Positions 60,337-64,000 of a stretch of DNA of 64,000 bases are shown here, in pieces. This DNA is from Streptomyces litmocidini (GTDB taxonomy: Bacteria > Actinomycetota > Actinomycetes > Streptomycetales > Streptomycetaceae). Below the pieces are notes generated by a model. The model searched no databases, was not told where the DNA came from, and saw only the letters and a list, made by a program, of their open reading frames with translations. The position numbers and the translations under genes were made by a program. Numbering within the stretch: the first letter of the stretch is position 1; each line of letters begins with the position of its first letter. The stretch is from assembly GCF_014649755.1 (NCBI RefSeq), contig NZ_BMTQ01000012.1, positions 186,001 through 250,000 on the forward strand. Direction: 5' to 3'.

Positions 60337-60744
60337 GGACCCCGCCTTCCCTCATCTCCGAGCATCACCCGGATCTTGCCCCCCTCCCTCTCTATATTCA
60401 CTTTCTTTACTAAACAACTCGGCAATCAAACGGGGGGAAGCGCCCCGGCCTGTCCTTCGACCCACGTCCCTCCGCGTCCCCGGCGGCGGCCGCCCGTCCC
60501 CCCGGGGCCCGCCGACGCCCTCGCGGCGGGAGCCGCCCTGCCGGCCGTGCTGCCGCTGTGGGCGGGCACCGCGCCGCCCCTGGCCGAGCGGGCGGCCGCG
60601 CCGAGCACGCTCCGGTTGCCGGTGCCCGCCCTGCCGGCCGTCACCCCGGTCCTGATGACCGTCCGGGCCTGGGTCCGGCACGCCTTCCGGCACCGGGTGG
60701 CGGGTCCTTCGCACCTCTGAGCCCGTGGGACGGAACCCGGCGCC
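60337..60744. other. Intergenic region with AT-rich promoter-like stretch and possible gene relic
   Basis: 60390-60435 (TCTATATTCACTTTCTTTACTAAACAAC and on) is far more AT-rich than its surroundings and on the minus strand could supply promoter elements for the SGNH gene. From about 60500 to 60720 the plus strand has a frame with very high G/C third positions. It ends ...VTPVLMTVRAWVRHAFRHRVAGPSHL at TGA 60718-60720 but has no clear start. I do not recognise it; it may be a gene relic. Confidence 0.4.
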
Positions 60745-62151
60745 TCAGGACTCCTTCTTGTGGTGCAGGGCCTTCTGCAGTCGGGCCACGACCGCCTCGC
60801 CGTACCTGCGGTGGCCGTGGACGCGCGGGTCGTCCGTGACGTCGTACCGCTTCACGTACGCCCCGAGGAAGGCCTGGAGGGTGGCGACGGCCGGAATGGC
60901 GATCAGCGCGCCGACGGCCCCGAGCAGCGCCGTCCCCGCGATGACCGAGCCGAAGGCCACCGCCGGGTGGATGTCCACGGTCTTCGAGGTGAGCTTCGGC
61001 TGCAGCATGTAGTTCTCGAACTGCTGGTAGATCACGACGAATCCGAGCACCCACAGGGCGTACCAGGGGTTGACCGTGAAGGCGATCAGCATCGGCAGGG
61101 CGCCGGCGAGATAGGTGCCGATGGTCGGGATGAACTGCGAGACCAGGCCGACCCACACGGCGAGCGCCGGGGCGTACGGCACGCCCAGGATCTCGAAGAG
61201 CACGAAGTGCGCGATGCCCGAGATGAGGGCCATCAGCCCGCGCGAGTAGAGGTAGCCGCCGGTCTTGTCGACGGCGATCTCCCACGCCCGCAGCACCTCG
61301 GCCTGCCGGGCGGGCGGCAGGACGGAGCAGAGCGCGCGGCGCAGCCGGGGGCCGTCGGCCGCGAAGTAGAACGCGAAGAGGAAGATCGTCAGGAGCCGGA
61401 ACAGTCCGCCGAGGACGGTGGCGGAGACGTCCAGGACGCCGGACGCGCTGTTCTGCACGTACTTCTGCAGCCAGTCGGAGCTGAGCACGCTGTCCTGGAC
61501 CTCGACGCGCGAGAGGTCCGTGTGGAAGTTCTGGTTGGTCCAGTTGATCAGCGAGTCGAGGTACTTCGGGAAGTTCTCGACCATGTCCACGATCTGCCCG
61601 GCCAGCATCGAGCCGAGGAGGACGACGAAGCCGAGGCCGAAGACCGTGACGGCGAAGAAGACGAGGAAGGTGGCGAGGCCGCGGCGCATCCCGCGCGCCG
61701 CCATGCGTCCGACGGCCGGCTCGATGGCGAGGGCGAGGAAGAAGGCCAGCAGGATGTTGACGAGCAGGCCGACGAGTTGGTGGAAGGCCCAGTTGCCCAG
61801 CAGGAAGACGGCGTAGAGCGCGAGGGCGAGCACGAGGGCGCGGGGCAGCCAGCGCGGCATCCGCGCGGCCCCGGCGGCCGGGCCGGCCGCCGCCTCCGGC
61901 GGCACGGTCGTCGGAGGCGCGGGCGCGGTCGTCGGAGGCGCGGGCGCGGTCGCGACGGCGCTTCTCCTCGCCCCCGCGTCGGCGGCCGGATCCGGCGTCA
62001 CGCCGGCACTCGGGTCCGGAGAAGCAGGCACGCCGGCACTCGGGTCCGGCTCCGGCTCCGGGGAAGCCGTCGCGTCCGGCACTTCGGGTGCGTCGTTCGG
62101 CTCGGTCTTGTCGGTGTCGTCAGTCGGGGCCACTCCGCCAGTCTCGCGCAC
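60745..62151 (-). CDS. AI-2E-family (TqsA/PerM) transporter
   Basis: A 468-residue membrane protein. The first 100 residues are acidic and Pro/Ala-rich with small repeats (PDPSAGV twice, PAPPTT twice). Eight helices follow, with family features VNILLAFFLALAIEPAVGRMAARGMRRGLA near 130-160 and GLVSQFIPTIGTYLAGALPMLIA near 340-362; PKLTSKTVDIHPAVAFGSVIAG is near 393. Relatives move small molecules or Na+/H+ and are not necessarily quorum-signal exporters. GTG 62151 is kept as start, but GTG 62133 is an alternative; a GGGCGG hairpin (62153-62171) abuts the first. Located upstream of the SGNH gene on the same strand. Confidence 0.88.
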   Translation of the reverse strand: MRETGGVAPTDDTDKTEPNDAPEVPDATASPEPEPDPSAGVPASPDPSAGVTPDPAADAGARRSAVATAPAPPTTAPAPPTTVPPEAAAGPAAGAARMPRWLPRALVLALALYAVFLLGNWAFHQLVGLLVNILLAFFLALAIEPAVGRMAARGMRRGLATFLVFFAVTVFGLGFVVLLGSMLAGQIVDMVENFPKYLDSLINWTNQNFHTDLSRVEVQDSVLSSDWLQKYVQNSASGVLDVSATVLGGLFRLLTIFLFAFYFAADGPRLRRALCSVLPPARQAEVLRAWEIAVDKTGGYLYSRGLMALISGIAHFVLFEILGVPYAPALAVWVGLVSQFIPTIGTYLAGALPMLIAFTVNPWYALWVLGFVVIYQQFENYMLQPKLTSKTVDIHPAVAFGSVIAGTALLGAVGALIAIPAVATLQAFLGAYVKRYDVTDDPRVHGHRRYGEAVVARLQKALHHKKES

Positions 62152-62216
62152 CGGGCGGACATTCCGCCCGGGCCCCCACGGGATCCCCCTCGGTCACCCG
62201 GCGGTTCGTCTTCCGG

Positions 62217-62411
62217 TCACCGCCTGTCGGCCGGTACGTCGACGGCCGCGCAGACGGCACGCCACACGTCCTTCGCCTCCCAGCCCGCGTCCAGCGCCTC
62301 CCGTACTGTCCGGCCCCCGAGCTCCGCCATCACGTGGTCGCGAGCGAAGGACTCGGCGTAGGACGCACCGAAGTGGTCGGCCATCCGTTCCCAGAAAATC
62401 GTCAACCGCAT
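62217..62411 (-). CDS. DUF3046-family small protein
   Basis: A 64-residue actinobacterial protein: MRLTIFWERMADHFGASYAESFARDHVMAELGGRTVREALDAG, then WEAKDVWRAVCAAVDVP. This matches the conserved small family typically found near recA in Streptomyces. Function is unknown; there is no signal peptide or membrane segment. ATG 62411 is the only start. It is divergent from the next gene with 79 bp between. Confidence 0.9.
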   Translation of the reverse strand: MRLTIFWERMADHFGASYAESFARDHVMAELGGRTVREALDAGWEAKDVWRAVCAAVDVPADRR

Positions 62412-62490
62412 GAATCCAGTATCCCGCTCCCAAGAGTGCAGCCCGCTCCCCAGGCCTTGTCACCGCGGTTTTCCGCCCTACGGTCGGAGC

Positions 62491-63417
62491 ATGGCCGAAA
62501 ACCCCCTCCCCTCGCCCTCGACCCCCCTGGCCCGCGCCGAGCGCTTCGTCTGGCTGACGGCCCGCGTCCTCGAACAGCGCCGGTTCGCCTACCACTTCCT
62601 GCGCGGTGGCGCGGACCAGGTCGAGACGGCCCTCATGGCGTACCTCAACGAGGACGGCGGTTACGGACACGCCCTCGAACCGGATCTGCGCGGCCCGGTG
62701 AGCCAGCCCCTGCACACCGCGCACGGGTTGCGGGTCCTGGACACCATCGGCCGCTGCGGAGGACTGCGCGTGGAGCGGATCTGCCGCTACCTCACGGAGG
62801 TGTCCACGCACGACGGGGCGCTCCCCGCGGTCCACCCCTCCCAGCGCGGCTACCCCTCGGCGCCGTTCCTCCCGGTCGTCGACTCCCCGCCGAGCGCCCT
62901 GCTCTCGACCGGCCCGGTGGTCGGCGTGCTGCACCGCAACCAGGTGTGGCACGCGTGGCTGTTCCGGGCCACCGAGTTCTGCTGGTCGGCCGTGGAGTCG
63001 CTGGAGAAGCCCCACCCGTACGAGATCCAGGCGGCCGTCGCCTTCCTGGACGGCGCACCCGACCGCCCGCGCGCGGAGGCGGCCGCCGACCGGCTCGGGC
63101 GGCTCGTCCGTGAGCGGCGGCTCGCCCTCCTGGACCCCGACCAGCCCGAGGACCACTCGACGGCGGACGGGTACGCGCCCGGCGGGGTCCTCCACCCGCA
63201 CGACTACGCGCGCGTGCCGGACTCGCTCGCCGGGCGCTGGTTCACGGACGCGGAGATGGCCCGCTCGCTCGACCGGCTGGAGGCCGACCAGCAGGAGGAC
63301 GGCGGCTGGCCGGCCCGCCGGGACGCCTGGGCGCCCGGCTGGGCGCTGGAGTGGCGGCCGATCGCCACCATCGAGGCACTGCGCACCCTCCGGGCGCACG
63401 GCCGCGCGATCGGCTGA
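62491..63417 (+). CDS. Conserved hypothetical protein, likely alpha/alpha toroid
   Basis: A 308-residue protein without a named family that I can assign. Repeats of terpenoid-cyclase/prenyltransferase-like helices are suggested by NEDGGYGHALEPDLRGP near residue 53 and the QW-like QQEDGGWPARRDAWAPGWALEWRPIATIEALRTLRAHG at the C-terminus (about 265-302). No DxDD or DDxxD motif of terpene cyclases is seen, so catalysis of that kind is unlikely. ATG 62491 follows CGGAG closely. It has no signal peptide. It stands between the DUF3046 gene and azlDC. Confidence 0.75.
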   Translation: MAENPLPSPSTPLARAERFVWLTARVLEQRRFAYHFLRGGADQVETALMAYLNEDGGYGHALEPDLRGPVSQPLHTAHGLRVLDTIGRCGGLRVERICRYLTEVSTHDGALPAVHPSQRGYPSAPFLPVVDSPPSALLSTGPVVGVLHRNQVWHAWLFRATEFCWSAVESLEKPHPYEIQAAVAFLDGAPDRPRAEAAADRLGRLVRERRLALLDPDQPEDHSTADGYAPGGVLHPHDYARVPDSLAGRWFTDAEMARSLDRLEADQQEDGGWPARRDAWAPGWALEWRPIATIEALRTLRAHGRAIG

Positions 63418-63431
63418 GGCGGGACGTCGGG

Positions 63432-63505
63432 CCCGGACCGGCAGGGCCGGCGGTCAGGGGCCCGACGAGCCCGGACCTGCAGGGCCGGCGGTCAGGGGCC
63501 CGACG
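63432..63505. repeat. Two 36-bp direct repeats (38-bp period)
   Basis: 63432-63467 and 63470-63505 are identical except for one position (CGGACCGGCAGG or CGGACCTGCAGG core). They begin 14 bp after the stop of the preceding gene; the remaining gap to 63622 is G/C-rich with shorter echoes of the same motif. Confidence 0.85.
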
Positions 63506-63622
63506 GGCCGGGGCCCTGCGGCCGGGAGGCCGTCGGGCCGGGGTCGGGCGTCGGGCCGGGGCCGGGCCGGCCGGCCCGGCACGGGGCGGGGCGGGGCGGA
63601 GGGCCGCCCGCGGTCGTCGCCG

Positions 63623-63931
63623 TCACCAGCCCAGGGCCCGGACCCCCGCGGTGACGGCGACGGCCGCGCCCACGACGACCAGGAAGGGCGCGCGCAGGAC
63701 GAGCGCGACGGCGGCCGCGGCGAGCCCGGCGGCCCGGGCGTCCAGGACGAGGTCGCCGTCCGCGCTGAAGGTCTGCTGGGCGGTGAGCGCGGCGAGGAGC
63801 GCGACGGGGAGCAGGGCGGCGAGCCGCTGGACGAGCGGGCGTTCCAGCGCTCCCGCGGGCACGAGCAGGCCGGCGAGCTTGACGAGGTAGCACCCGGCGG
63901 CGGTGAGGGCGATCGCGATCCAGACGTTCAT
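63623..63931 (-). CDS. azlD: AzlD-family branched-chain amino acid export subunit
   Basis: A 102-residue membrane protein with four hydrophobic segments (about 5-22, 37-52, 62-80, 83-97). The AzlD pattern is visible: YLVKLAGLLVPAGALERPLVQRLAALLPVALLAALTAQQTF. With AzlC it exports branched-chain amino acids or analogues. ATG 63931 overlaps the azlC stop (ATGA) and GAGAAGGA lies just upstream. Confidence 0.9.
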   Translation of the reverse strand: MNVWIAIALTAAGCYLVKLAGLLVPAGALERPLVQRLAALLPVALLAALTAQQTFSADGDLVLDARAAGLAAAAVALVLRAPFLVVVGAAVAVTAGVRALGW

Positions 63932-64000
63932 CGGGAGTCCTTCTCTCGTCCGGCGGGGGCGGTGCGCCGGCCCCGGGCCCAGAGCACGGCGGGCGCGGCG
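63928..64000 (-). CDS. azlC: AzlC-family protein, C-terminal end only
   Basis: The last 23 codons of a frame that enters from the right edge encode AVLWARGRRTAPAGREKDSR at the end and stop at 63928-63930, overlapping azlD by 4 bp. AzlC is inferred from the partner gene and the LWARGRR end of a last helix; the body of the gene is outside the window. Confidence 0.6.
   Translation of the reverse strand, partial: AAPAVLWARGRRTAPAGREKDSR

Overview
The window is a GC-rich actinobacterial chromosome segment, almost certainly Streptomyces. Third codon positions are nearly all G/C, GTG starts and ATGA/GTGA gene overlaps are common, and the core gene order (nrdJ-nrdR-lexA-helicase, hflX-M1 peptidase-rshA-dapF-miaA-miaB, gluR/gluK-gluABCD, recX-recA) is the one I know from Streptomyces coelicolor. 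No tRNA, rRNA, CRISPR array, insertion sequence or prophage was seen.

0-7 kb: class II ribonucleotide reductase (nrdJ) and its repressor NrdR, divergent from lexA, then a DinG/XPD-type helicase. The nrdR-lexA gap holds a pair of NrdR boxes 31 bp apart and a consensus actinobacterial LexA box. 7-13.4 kb: a four-gene NRPS-independent siderophore operon (class III aminotransferase, two IucA/IucC synthetases, an acetyltransferase); one synthetase carries a histidine-rich repeat. 13.7-16.1 kb: tandem paralogous trypsin-fold lipoproteins.

16-28 kb: housekeeping block with hflX, a secreted M1 peptidase, rshA, dapF, a small membrane protein, miaA, an antitoxin-family protein, a LigB/Memo-like protein and miaB. 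Short GC-rich tandem repeats abut the 3' ends of several of these genes.

28.2-46.8 kb: an accessory island that I consider the most interesting part. It holds hemL, hemA, hemB and a glutamyl-tRNA synthetase, together a complete C5 route from glutamate to porphobilinogen but without hemC/hemD. An NDP-forming acyl-CoA synthetase, a flavin monooxygenase, two Asp/Glu-racemase-superfamily proteins with altered catalytic cysteines, a tautomerase, a YciI-LuxR fusion regulator, a LysR regulator, an LLM-type oxidoreductase and EamA and MFS transporters accompany them. The HemB lacks the zinc-ligand cysteines. The layout suggests a dedicated pathway that spends 5-aminolevulinate or porphobilinogen on something other than haem; this is inference.

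47.5-54.3 kb: a TAXI solute-binding lipoprotein or anchored protein, a sensor kinase/response regulator pair (GluK/GluR-like) and the divergent gluABCD glutamate ABC transporter. 54.5-57.4 kb: a flavoprotein hydroxylase, then a Cys-codon-rich leader peptide, cysteine dioxygenase and rhodanese. 57.6-64 kb: recX and recA with both a LexA box and a PafBC-type promoter, an SGNH hydrolase, an AI-2E-family membrane protein, a DUF3046 protein, a hypothetical helical-repeat protein, azlD and the end of azlC.
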